A stretch of 64,000 nucleotides of DNA from NCBI GenBank assembly GCA_016290875.1, contig JAEEVL010000001.1, positions 186,001 to 250,000 on the forward strand. The letters are read 5' to 3'. This document shows, piece after piece, positions 53,237 to 62,364 of the stretch. The position numbers and the translations under genes were made by a program. The stretch comes from Ruminococcus sp. (GTDB taxonomy: Bacteria; Bacillota; Clostridia; Oscillospirales; Ruminococcaceae). Each line of letters begins with the position of its first letter. The first letter of the stretch is position 1. The notes under the pieces were generated by a model that worked only from the letters and a program-made list of their open reading frames with translations, was not told the DNA's origin and did no database searches.

Positions 53237-53917
53237 TTTTGTGTGTTTTATCACTAAGAGGCTGTCTGCACACTTCTGAAATTCGTAGTTTGTTTTCTTT
53301 ATTTCAACTTTGAAATCCTTCCTGAAATATGAAATGACTTTTTCTATGATTTCTGATGAATTACTATCAAGGTCACAAAGTGGGAATATACGGATTTCTC
53401 TGCATACACGCAGTATTTCTGTTATAGCCGCGATATGAAAATCATATCCGAGAGCTGTATACATCAGCAGAAAATGCGAACTGAGTCCGATATCGAAACT
53501 GTTATCTTCATAAGGGAGTTTATCGGGCAGTTCGTGATATATGTAACGCCTTTCGAGCTTTCCTTTTTCGTAATCGTGCAGAAATGCTCTCATTGCGGAG
53601 ATTCGGACATTTTCAAGTGCTTCAAGTGATGGTATCCTGTCCCATACGTAATTATCCATGTTTTCAGACATTTGCTTCATTACTATGTTTTTGACTTCAT
53701 CTATACGCTGTTCAAGCTGTTCTTTTGTGAACTGGTATATCGGGTCAAATGAAGTTACCGAATAACCGGCTTCTGTTGCCTGATAGTTGAAGCTTGCCGG
53801 ACCGTCACCGAATCCAGCTATTTTCTTTTTCATATCACTATCTGTCAGAAGGAACATTTCTCTGTATTCGTCGATATTTCTGCCCCATGGGACTACACTG
53901 CTCAGTTTGAATGCCAT
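53234..53917 (-). CDS. SAM-dependent methyltransferase-like protein
   Basis: GFGDGPASFNYQATEAGYSVTSFDPIYQF, KLPYEDNSFDIGLSSHFL. Confidence 0.7.
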   Translation of the reverse strand: MAFKLSSVVPWGRNIDEYREMFLLTDSDMKKKIAGFGDGPASFNYQATEAGYSVTSFDPIYQFTKEQLEQRIDEVKNIVMKQMSENMDNYVWDRIPSLEALENVRISAMRAFLHDYEKGKLERRYIYHELPDKLPYEDNSFDIGLSSHFLLMYTALGYDFHIAAITEILRVCREIRIFPLCDLDSNSSEIIEKVISYFRKDFKVEIKKTNYEFQKCADSLLVIKHTK

Positions 53918-53954
53918 ATACTATCTCCTTTAAAGAAAGATTTATTGCTGTGAA

Positions 53955-54602
53955 TTATTTACGTCCCTCGGCACATATCCAGCTCGTGCCTGCCTTTTTG
54001 TGTATCTTCACGCTGTTGAAGCCTGCTTGTACAAGCAGTTCCTCGAGTTCAGCTGATGTCGGGTTATAGAGTGAGTATTTTTGAATGTTTGCTATGTCAT
54101 CCTGTGAAAGCTCTGCGTCGCCGTTTATGTCAGCTACGATAAGGAATATTCCATCCTTGTCAAGAACCCTGTAAACTTCTTTAAGACTGTTTGCAGGATC
54201 AGGCCAGAAATAAAAGCTCTCTACTGTAATTATGCGGTCAAAGTTATGGTCTACGAAAGGAAGCCTTTCAACTGAAGCCTCTGTAACGGTGAGTCTACCG
54301 TCTCTGACTGCTACTGCGTTGTGTTCAAGACTCATTTTTACCGATAGTGGAGAATGATCAGCCCCTGTAAGTTTTCCATTTGTGACTGTTTCCGACATAC
54401 GACGGAGTGTCTCCCCGCCTCCGCAGCCTATATCAAGGACTCTGCTGTTTGTTTTCAGATCAAGAAAGCTGAGTCCCCAGCCTGTGACCTCGTAGTGATG
54501 TTCGTTCATACCGATAAGCATTTCGGCTCCGGCTTCACCGTGCGGATTCGACGGATCTCCCAGTTCGGTTATACTGATTCCTGAAGTATTCTCTGTAGCC
54601 AT
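53955..54602 (-). CDS. Class I SAM-dependent methyltransferase
   Basis: VLDIGCGGGETLRRM, LTGADHSPLSV, ERLPFVDHNFDRIITVESFYFWP. Confidence 0.85.
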   Translation of the reverse strand: MATENTSGISITELGDPSNPHGEAGAEMLIGMNEHHYEVTGWGLSFLDLKTNSRVLDIGCGGGETLRRMSETVTNGKLTGADHSPLSVKMSLEHNAVAVRDGRLTVTEASVERLPFVDHNFDRIITVESFYFWPDPANSLKEVYRVLDKDGIFLIVADINGDAELSQDDIANIQKYSLYNPTSAELEELLVQAGFNSVKIHKKAGTSWICAEGRK

Positions 54603-54656
54603 TATGTTCTCCTTAAGATTTAATGAAAGAGCGGACTTTTCAGCCCGCTCATATTA

Positions 54657-56495
54657 TTATTCAACTGTAACGCTCTTTGCGAGATTTCTGGGCTTATCTA
54701 CGTCGTATCCCTTAGCTACGGAAACATAGTATCCAAGCAGCTGGAGCGGTATTACAGAGAGACTTCCTGCAAAGTGCGGATCAGTCTCGGGGATGTATAC
54801 TGTAAAGTCAGCAGTATCTTCCATGCTGTAATTTCCGTATGTTGTAAGTCCCATAAGTGAAGCGCCGCGGCTCTTTACCTCAACCATATTGCTGACGGTC
54901 TTCTCATAGAGATCCTGCTGAGTAAGGACACTGATAACAAGTATGCCGTCTTCGATGAGGCTGATCGGACCGTGCTTGAGTTCTCCGGCAGCGTATGCTT
55001 CGGAGTGAATATAGCTTATCTCCTTCATTTTGAGGCTTCCCTCGAGGCTTATAGCATAGTCGATTCCTCTGCCAATGAAGAAAGCGTCCTTAGCTCCTGC
55101 GAGCTTGTTTGCAAACCACTGGAGACGTTCTTTATCGGCGAGTATCTTCTCGATCTTTTCAGGGATAGTGTAGAGTTCTTTGAGAAGAGCTTCACACTCT
55201 GTATTCTCCATTTCGCCTCTTGCAACAGCAAACTGCATAGCAAGCAGATAGCAGGCTATAAGCTGAGTGCTGTAAGCCTTTGTAGTTGCAACCGAGATCT
55301 CAGGACCTGCAAGTGTATAGAAAACATTGTCTGCTTCTCGTGCGATAGATGATCCAACTACATTTACGATACCAAGAGTCTTGATGCCCTTGTCCTTTGC
55401 TTCTCTGAGAGCAGCAAGGCTGTCAGCTGTTTCACCGGACTGGCTTATGATTATTACAAGGCTGTCCTTAGCGAGTTTCATCTTTCTGTATCTGAATTCA
55501 GAAGCAAGTTCTACTCTTACGGGGATTGAAGTCATATCCTCAATAACGTACTGAGCTGCCATACCAACGTGGTATGCAGAGCCACAGGCAACGATGTATA
55601 TCTGAGTGATCTTGTTCATTTCTTCGTCTGTGAGTCCTACGCTGCTGAAATCTATCTTTCCGTCCTTAACGACAGAATTTATAGTATCTCTTACTACCTT
55701 AGGCTGTTCATGTATCTCCTTGAGCATAAAGTGCTCATAACCGCCTTTTTCAGCTGCTTCAGCGTCCCACTTGATCTCAGTAACTTCCTTTTCGATCTCT
55801 TCACGGTCGATATTGTAGAAAGTTGCTGTGCCCTTTGTGAGCTTAGCGATCTCGCGGTTGCCGATGTAGTAAACATTTCTTGTATATTTGAGAATTGCCG
55901 GTACATCGGAAGCAACGTAAGTTTCGCCGTTTGAGATACCAATTATCATTGGGCTGTCTTTACGTGCTGTGTATATCTCATCGGGATAGTCCTTGAACAT
56001 TACTGCGAGAGCGTAAGAACCTCTGATTCTTATCATTGCTCTTGCGATAGAGTCAACAGGACCAAGATTATATTTTTTGAAGTAGTAATCTATAAGCTTT
56101 ACTGCGACCTCTGTATCTGTCTGAGAATTGAAAGTATAGCCGCTCTTTGCAAGCTTTTCACGGAGTTCCTGATAATTCTCGATGATACCGTTATGTACAG
56201 CTATAACATTCTGATCGTCGCTGCTGTGGGGGTGTGCATTGGTAGTAGAAGGTTCGCCGTGAGTTGCCCATCTTGTATGACCTATTCCGCAGCTGCCTAT
56301 TACAGCTTTACCGTCATTGGTCATTTCCTTAAGGACTTTGAGCTTACCCTTTGCCTTCACTATCTCTGTTTCGCTGTTTCCGTCGCGGACGGCGATACCT
56401 GCCGAATCGTAACCTCTGTATTCAAGCTTTGAGAGTCCGTCGAGCAGTATCGGTGCTGCTTGTGAGCTTCCTGCGAAGCCAACTATTCCACACAT
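54657..56495 (-). CDS. glmS: Glutamine-fructose-6-phosphate aminotransferase
   Basis: MCGIVGFAG N-terminal nucleophile, SIS domains, C-terminal DKPRNLAKSVTVE. Confidence 0.97.
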   Translation of the reverse strand: MCGIVGFAGSSQAAPILLDGLSKLEYRGYDSAGIAVRDGNSETEIVKAKGKLKVLKEMTNDGKAVIGSCGIGHTRWATHGEPSTTNAHPHSSDDQNVIAVHNGIIENYQELREKLAKSGYTFNSQTDTEVAVKLIDYYFKKYNLGPVDSIARAMIRIRGSYALAVMFKDYPDEIYTARKDSPMIIGISNGETYVASDVPAILKYTRNVYYIGNREIAKLTKGTATFYNIDREEIEKEVTEIKWDAEAAEKGGYEHFMLKEIHEQPKVVRDTINSVVKDGKIDFSSVGLTDEEMNKITQIYIVACGSAYHVGMAAQYVIEDMTSIPVRVELASEFRYRKMKLAKDSLVIIISQSGETADSLAALREAKDKGIKTLGIVNVVGSSIAREADNVFYTLAGPEISVATTKAYSTQLIACYLLAMQFAVARGEMENTECEALLKELYTIPEKIEKILADKERLQWFANKLAGAKDAFFIGRGIDYAISLEGSLKMKEISYIHSEAYAAGELKHGPISLIEDGILVISVLTQQDLYEKTVSNMVEVKSRGASLMGLTTYGNYSMEDTADFTVYIPETDPHFAGSLSVIPLQLLGYYVSVAKGYDVDKPRNLAKSVTVE

Positions 56496-56531
56496 ATGAT
56501 TTCTCCGTTTCTATGTAAAAATAATATGTTA

Positions 56532-56560
56532 ATTATACACCTAATGATTGGATTTGTCAA
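56532..56560 (-). promoter_or_regulatory. glmS promoter
   Basis: Minus strand TTGACA-N17-TATAAT. Confidence 0.8.
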
Positions 56561-56577
56561 TCAAAATATGTGATGCA

Positions 56578-57924
56578 TTACTTAACGATGTCAGAATCGT
56601 TGAAAGGATCGCCGCACTCGGGGCAGAACTTAGGAGGGTTCTTAGGATCCTCTGGTTCCCATCCACACTTGTCACAGCGATAGAGCGGTTCTCCTGTCGG
56701 CTTCGGTTTACCGCAGTCTGAGCAGAATTTGCCCTTGTTTACAGCACCGCATGAACAGGTCCAGCCTACTGCTGGTGCCGGCTTAGGCTTTCCGCAATCT
56801 GAGCAGAACTTATTTGTGTTAACTGCGCCGCATGCACAAGTCCAGCTGTTTGCGGGAGCTGCTGCTGGTGCTGCAGCTGTATTCTGAGCCTGAGCAGCGT
56901 TATTCTGCTGTTGCTGCTGCTGAGCCATATTGAACAGTGCCTGAGCATTTACTCCGCCAGCCTGCTGAGCCATACCCATACCGAAGAGTCCCATAGCAGC
57001 ACCGTTGGGGTTGTTTGCAGCGTTCTGGAGAGCCTGAGCCTGAGCTTCAACGAGAGTTGCAGCTGCGTGGTTGGGATCAGCGTTCCATATTCTGTCTTCA
57101 AACTGCTGTATACGCTTAACGTCTTCGTCAGATATAGTTACAGAATTGATCGCAACTGTTTCAATTGTGATACCTCTTCTGTTTTTCCAATTGTCAACAA
57201 GCTCGCCCTGGAGAGCTTCCTTGAGTTCTTTCTGTCTGCCGGGGAGTTCATCGTATCTTATGCCTGTTGCAGATATCTTTGTGAATGCAGGTGCGAGAAC
57301 ATCAAGGAACTCGCCTTTGAGCTGATTATCAAGATTTGAGCGGCCAAAATTGCCTGAAACATTGCCGGCAACATTAGTGAAGAAGAGCACCGGATCGGTG
57401 ATTCTGTATGTATAGATACCGTTACAGCGAACACCGACAGTAAAGCTTCTGCCGATATCAGCATAGTTCATTCTGAAAGGAACAGGGTTCTGTGTGCCGA
57501 ACTTGTTGTCCATGATCTCCTTCATGTTGAAGTAGTAGATACGCTGATCCTTTGCAGCGTCACCGCCGTGCTTGATACGATCCCACATCTCTTTGAAAGT
57601 ATCCTTGAGACCTGCACCGAATGTGCTTGAGAAAATACTCGGTGAAGTACCTGTGCGGTATTCGTAAACACCGGGCTCGGAAGCAATTTCAACGATACAT
57701 CCCTGATCAACCATGATCATAGCCTGACCTTCGTGCACTACGATAGCACTTCCGTCAGATATAACGTTCTCGTTGCCTTTTTTATTTGATGAATGCTTGC
57801 CGACACGCTTTTCACCTTTTGTTATAAGTACATCAGCCGGCATAGATTCACATACGAAGAATTCTTCCCAGGTATCAGCCAGAGTAGAAGCTGCTCCGAC
57901 AAGTGCTGCTCTGATAAGTCCCAT
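56578..57924 (-). CDS. SPFH-domain protein with C-terminal zinc ribbons
   Basis: N-terminal SPFH-like (YdjI-like) domain, Q/A-rich linker, repeated WTCSCGAVNKGKFCSDCGKPKP motifs. Confidence 0.8.
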   Translation of the reverse strand: MGLIRAALVGAASTLADTWEEFFVCESMPADVLITKGEKRVGKHSSNKKGNENVISDGSAIVVHEGQAMIMVDQGCIVEIASEPGVYEYRTGTSPSIFSSTFGAGLKDTFKEMWDRIKHGGDAAKDQRIYYFNMKEIMDNKFGTQNPVPFRMNYADIGRSFTVGVRCNGIYTYRITDPVLFFTNVAGNVSGNFGRSNLDNQLKGEFLDVLAPAFTKISATGIRYDELPGRQKELKEALQGELVDNWKNRRGITIETVAINSVTISDEDVKRIQQFEDRIWNADPNHAAATLVEAQAQALQNAANNPNGAAMGLFGMGMAQQAGGVNAQALFNMAQQQQQQNNAAQAQNTAAAPAAAPANSWTCACGAVNTNKFCSDCGKPKPAPAVGWTCSCGAVNKGKFCSDCGKPKPTGEPLYRCDKCGWEPEDPKNPPKFCPECGDPFNDSDIVK

Positions 57925-58115
57925 AATAGTAACTCCTTCCGGGTTTTATCCCTATAAAATGATATTTCACGGGCGTATAGTCCGTTTTTATACTGTCAGA
58001 AAATAACTAACATAAAATTATTATAACATATTATTTCAAAAATAGCAACAATCGCGGCAAAAAAAGTTATTGCCTGTAATTATATGCTGAAATAATCATA
58101 ATGTGATTTGGGTGC

Positions 58116-58457
58116 TTATTCCCATTTACTCCAAACTTCCGGGCAGAAGCCGATAACTGCTTTCTTGCCGCTACGTACTATCGGAGTTTTGATAAGCTGC
58201 GGGTTTTCGAGAAGTTTTTCCTCACGATCGGAATCTCCGAGATATTTCAGCAATGTCAGAGTCTGCTTGTCGCTTGCCTTTTCGTTTATCATATTGTCTA
58301 TGCCGCCGACTGCCTGGCATACGCTTGTGAATTCGCCCTTGCTCATTCCCTTTTCTTTCATGTCTATAAGCTGATACTTTATGCCGCGCTCTTTGAACCA
58401 GCGTTCAGCTTTCTTGGTGTCAAAACACTTCTTGGTGCCAAATATCTGTATGTTCAT
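58116..58457 (-). CDS. ArsC/Spx-family thioredoxin-fold protein
   Basis: IFGTKKCFDTKKAERWFKERGIKYQLIDMKEKGMSKGE. Confidence 0.85.
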   Translation of the reverse strand: MNIQIFGTKKCFDTKKAERWFKERGIKYQLIDMKEKGMSKGEFTSVCQAVGGIDNMINEKASDKQTLTLLKYLGDSDREEKLLENPQLIKTPIVRSGKKAVIGFCPEVWSKWE

Positions 58458-61235
58458 TTATTTCTCCTCTGGTATGAATGCAGTATCAAAACTGTTTATT
58501 GGCTTTGTGAGCCTGAATTCAATGCTTTCAAGGTCAAGACCATTCTGCGCAAAGTAGAATCTCGCTGCTGTGAATCTTGAAAACAGCGGAACATTTGAAG
58601 AAAACGATACGGGTTTACCGCCTGTTCCGTTCCATGTGAATGTACCGCACGGTGTTCCCATCAGGAATAGTGTCAGCGGTATCTGTGCAACTTCGCTCTG
58701 GTTTGAGGAAGCGGTTATTGTTATATCGTAGAAACCAGGCTGAAGCACGTTAAGCGCAAAGCTGTAAACCTGTCCTTTTACTGATGTAACGCCTTTAAGG
58801 TCGATCTTCAGTTCGTCGCTGAGATCATAGAAAATAACGTCCTCATCGGAGAATGTTTCGTTGTCATCACGGTTGATTATGGTCACTTCATCTGCTGTGC
58901 CTAAGATGCGTTTCATGGCGTTGCTCTTCATAATAAATGAGAGAATGTTTTTAGCGTTGCGCTGGAGCTCTGCGCGTGTCAGAGCACCGCTTGCAAGAGC
59001 TTTATTTATGCCGCTGTCATTAGTAGAACAGTCTGAGCATACCATATAGACGTCATTCTGTGCTGCTGCCATCGGTGCGTAAAGATCGCGTGAAGGTGCA
59101 GAACCTCTGACGCTGACATTTGCCCACCAGTCTGTCATTGTAAAGCCAGTGAAGCCCCAGTCTTCTCGGAGTATCGTTGTGTTGAGATCAAAATTACCTG
59201 CTGTCCACAATCCGTTTACTGGTCCGTAAGTCGTCATAATAGAATCGGCGTTGCCTTGCTTTACTGCAATCTCGAAGCCTTTGAGATATATTTCTCGCAA
59301 CGCTCTGCCTGACACTACCTGATCTGTATAGTGGCGGTTGGTTTCCTGGTTGTTGCAGCAGAAATGCTTGATAGTTCCTGTTACTCCTAATGAATGAAGT
59401 CCCTGCAATTCGGCTGCCGCCATAGTGCCGGTCAGGAACGGATCTTCTGAGAAATACTCAAAATTTCTTCCGTTGAGCGGATGACGGTGTATATTCATTC
59501 CGGGACCAAGAAGACATTCGACTTTATTTACAGCCATTTCAAGTCCCATATAAGCAAATAATTCTGTTATCAGCTCTTGGTTGAAAGTTGATGCTATCAT
59601 TGTGCCGTTTGGCAGGCTGAAAGCCTTTGTGCCGCAATCAAGTCTCATACCGGACGGACCGTCATCGCAGCAGGCTGCAGGTATGCCGAAAGACTGCAAA
59701 CTATCAGTAACACCTCCGAAAGCAGATGCGGTGCCCGGAGTTACACGTGGACTTCCCATACCCTCGCCGCGTATGATGCTTGCAAGGTCAGTATCTGAAA
59801 GCTGTGCGATGAATTCGTCAATTGTATTCTTGCCTGAGCAGACATCAGCGAGTTTTATGTCATTATCTCCGGTCTGAGGTATCTCTGCCGGAAGTGCGTC
59901 TGTACGACGTTTGGCTTCATCTATCTTGCTTATAGGCGTTTCTTCTTCAGTTTGAATAAGTTTTCCGTTATATACGGATGCTTTGATTCGTTTGAAAGGC
60001 AGCACAGGCGCCATTGCCTGCACGCATTGCTTGACAATTATAGTTGCAGCCAATGTTTCTGTATGAACTGCTTCTGCTGATCTTACATCCGAACCTGCAT
60101 AAAATACGTAATCGCCCGCTTCGAGTACCCAGCAGTCAGATTGACTGGCCGCTCCGGAATCATCATACGATGCAATATCAGACATATTGATTGTAATGGA
60201 TAGTTCATCGGTTTCGCCTGGCTTCAGTTCCTTAGTTTTTGAGTAGCCGCAGAGCTGTCTTAAGGGCTGACCAAGCTTGCCTTGCGGTTTATCAACGTAC
60301 AGCTGAACAACTTCTTTGCCACTGAAACTGCCTGTATTCTTTACGGTAAATTTGAATGTGAGTTCATTTGTGCCTGTTACAGACAGAGCCTTTATATCAA
60401 ATGTAGTATATGAAAGTCCGAATCCAAACGGATAGCGTACTTTTTCCTTTGCAAAAGTTTCAAACCAGCGATAACCGACATATATATCTTCGCGGTAGAA
60501 ATTACGCTCATTATCGCCAAAGCAGCTGCTTGAGGGATAATCTTCAACTGTGTAAGCTATAGTATCAGGCAGCTTTCCGCTCGGACTTGCCTGTCCGGTG
60601 AGCACAGCAGCTGTTCCTGTTCCGCCTGTCATACCTCCCTGCCATACATAAAGAACTGAGTCAGGAGAATACTCGTCAACAAATGACATATCGATCAGTC
60701 CGCCGACATTCAGAAGGATAACAACTTTGCTGAAATGTTCACGAACCTTTTTCAGCATATCCTTTTCGGTTTCTGTGAGCAGATATGAACCGGCTTCGAG
60801 ACGTGCGTCCTGTTCTTCACCGGCTGTTCTGCCGATAATGACAATGGCAGTATTGCTGTTCTTTGACGCATTTGCAACAATTTCGTTGCTTAGGGGCATT
60901 TCTTTCTGAGACCATGGTTCACCGCCCCATCCTTCTCCGAGCTCAAACGGATTCTCAGCATCCCATTTGCGGTATTCTTCGAGGAGCTCTGTGTTCAGGT
61001 GTATTCCGGCTTCTGTGAGTCCTTCGATAATGTCTATGACCTTAGAAACGTTCACCATACCGCCTGAACCGGTGCCGCTCTTGTAATAATGTAGCTGTAT
61101 TCTTCCGAATACCGATACTATTTCGTTCTTATTCAGAGGAAGTGCATTGTTGTCGTTTTTAAGCATAACTATGCCTTCTGCTACTGCCTGTGCCGCAGTA
61201 TCGAGATATTTTTTCCAGTCGAGTGTTTTTTTCAT
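58458..61235 (-). CDS. Glycoside hydrolase family 3 beta-glucosidase-like, permuted domain order
   Basis: C-terminal sandwich and FnIII-like domain precede TIM barrel (DDGPSGMRLD, GRNFEYFSEDPFLTG, TIKHFCCNNQE, FTMTDWW). Confidence 0.88.
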   Translation of the reverse strand: MKKTLDWKKYLDTAAQAVAEGIVMLKNDNNALPLNKNEIVSVFGRIQLHYYKSGTGSGGMVNVSKVIDIIEGLTEAGIHLNTELLEEYRKWDAENPFELGEGWGGEPWSQKEMPLSNEIVANASKNSNTAIVIIGRTAGEEQDARLEAGSYLLTETEKDMLKKVREHFSKVVILLNVGGLIDMSFVDEYSPDSVLYVWQGGMTGGTGTAAVLTGQASPSGKLPDTIAYTVEDYPSSSCFGDNERNFYREDIYVGYRWFETFAKEKVRYPFGFGLSYTTFDIKALSVTGTNELTFKFTVKNTGSFSGKEVVQLYVDKPQGKLGQPLRQLCGYSKTKELKPGETDELSITINMSDIASYDDSGAASQSDCWVLEAGDYVFYAGSDVRSAEAVHTETLAATIIVKQCVQAMAPVLPFKRIKASVYNGKLIQTEEETPISKIDEAKRRTDALPAEIPQTGDNDIKLADVCSGKNTIDEFIAQLSDTDLASIIRGEGMGSPRVTPGTASAFGGVTDSLQSFGIPAACCDDGPSGMRLDCGTKAFSLPNGTMIASTFNQELITELFAYMGLEMAVNKVECLLGPGMNIHRHPLNGRNFEYFSEDPFLTGTMAAAELQGLHSLGVTGTIKHFCCNNQETNRHYTDQVVSGRALREIYLKGFEIAVKQGNADSIMTTYGPVNGLWTAGNFDLNTTILREDWGFTGFTMTDWWANVSVRGSAPSRDLYAPMAAAQNDVYMVCSDCSTNDSGINKALASGALTRAELQRNAKNILSFIMKSNAMKRILGTADEVTIINRDDNETFSDEDVIFYDLSDELKIDLKGVTSVKGQVYSFALNVLQPGFYDITITASSNQSEVAQIPLTLFLMGTPCGTFTWNGTGGKPVSFSSNVPLFSRFTAARFYFAQNGLDLESIEFRLTKPINSFDTAFIPEEK

Positions 61236-61358
61236 ACGCTCACCTCGCAAATATAATGTAAGTACATTATAGCAAATATCGGTTTATTCTGCAAGAGAAT
61301 TCATTAAAAATTAACAAAAGCGGCAGGGATGACCTGCCGCCTTGATATGTGTTCGTTA

Positions 61359-61910
61359 TCAGCCGAAGTATCTTTTGAGAAGTCCTTCAAATGCCTTGCC
61401 GTGGCGTGCTTCATCTCTTGCCATCTCATGTACGGTGTCGTGGATAGCGTCGAGGTTGAGTTCTTTAGCTCTCTTAGCAAGCTTGAGTTTGCCTTCTGTA
61501 GCACCGTGTTCAGCTGCAACTCTCTTTTCGAGGTTCTCTTTTGTTGAGTCAGAGAGAACTTCTCCGAGAAGCTCAGCGAATTTAGCAGCGTGCTCGGCCT
61601 CTTCAAAGGCAGCCTTTTCCCAGTATGCGCCAATCTCTGGATAACCCTCTCTGTATGCAACTCTTGCCATTGCAAGATACATACCGACTTCTGTACATTC
61701 GCCGGTGAAGTTGGAACGAAGTCCTTCGATGATCTCGGGATCTGAAACAGCCTTAGCTACACCGAGCTCATGTTCACAAGCAAAAACAAGTTTCTCTCCT
61801 GCTTCCTTTACGATGAACTTTGAACCGGGTACTCCGCACTGTGGACATTTCTCCGGTGGTTCTTCACCTTCATGGACGTAGCCGCATACGGGACATACAT
61901 ATTTTTTCAT
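61359..61910 (-). CDS. Reverse rubrerythrin (N-terminal rubredoxin domain)
   Basis: [32 protein letters not shown] then diiron four-helix bundle with ExxH motifs. Confidence 0.9.
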   Translation of the reverse strand: MKKYVCPVCGYVHEGEEPPEKCPQCGVPGSKFIVKEAGEKLVFACEHELGVAKAVSDPEIIEGLRSNFTGECTEVGMYLAMARVAYREGYPEIGAYWEKAAFEEAEHAAKFAELLGEVLSDSTKENLEKRVAAEHGATEGKLKLAKRAKELNLDAIHDTVHEMARDEARHGKAFEGLLKRYFG

Positions 61911-61960
61911 AATTCCTTTACCTCCGTAATATTATTTAAAGCCGGAAAAGAGTCCGGCGC

Positions 61961-62224
61961 TCAGACGTTATGCTTTACTCTGTCGTGTTCTTCGGCGCGC
62001 TTGCCGTTATTGAATCTGTCGAGAGTACCCACAAGATAGCCGGTGATCCTTCTGATACGGTCAAATGGGATATTCTCAAAATCATACTGTAGATCAACAT
62101 ATTCGCCGTCGATCTTTACTGTCATTCCGATTATCTCACGGTCGCTGTATTTCTTCTTTCCGTACTCTATGTAAGCATTGATCTCGTCCTGAGATATCTG
62201 TTCACCGATAACATTTACTTTCAT
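61961..62224 (-). CDS. Stand-alone NrdD-type glycyl radical domain protein (87 aa)
   Basis: FDRIRRITGYLVGTLDRFNNGKRAEEHDRVKHNV nearly identical to NrdD C-terminus in this window; start ATG after GGAGG. Confidence 0.85.
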   Translation of the reverse strand: MKVNVIGEQISQDEINAYIEYGKKKYSDREIIGMTVKIDGEYVDLQYDFENIPFDRIRRITGYLVGTLDRFNNGKRAEEHDRVKHNV

Positions 62225-62288
62225 GTGTATTACCTCCTGTTTTATTTCGGGACTCTGTACAGTTCCTGCCGACAAATAAAAATAAATA

Positions 62289-62317
62289 TTGACTTTTGTC
62301 TGAAAATATTGTATCAT
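62289..62317 (+). promoter_or_regulatory. Promoter of Crp/Fnr-family gene
   Basis: TTGACT-N17-TATCAT. Confidence 0.65.
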
Positions 62318-62334
62318 AAATAATACGAAAAATC

Positions 62335-62350
62335 TGTTGCAATTGCAACA
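62335..62350. promoter_or_regulatory. Perfect 16-bp palindrome, putative Crp/Fnr-family operator
   Basis: TGTTGCAATTGCAACA between the promoter and RBS of the regulator; about 41 bp upstream of the predicted divergent start site. Confidence 0.65.
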
Positions 62351-62364
62351 AGGAGGAATTTTTT

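Noticed and set aside
53234-54602. Two adjacent methyltransferase-like genes as a defence or modification system
   Set aside because: They look like generic small-molecule SAM methyltransferases; no restriction, toxin or mobile genes nearby.
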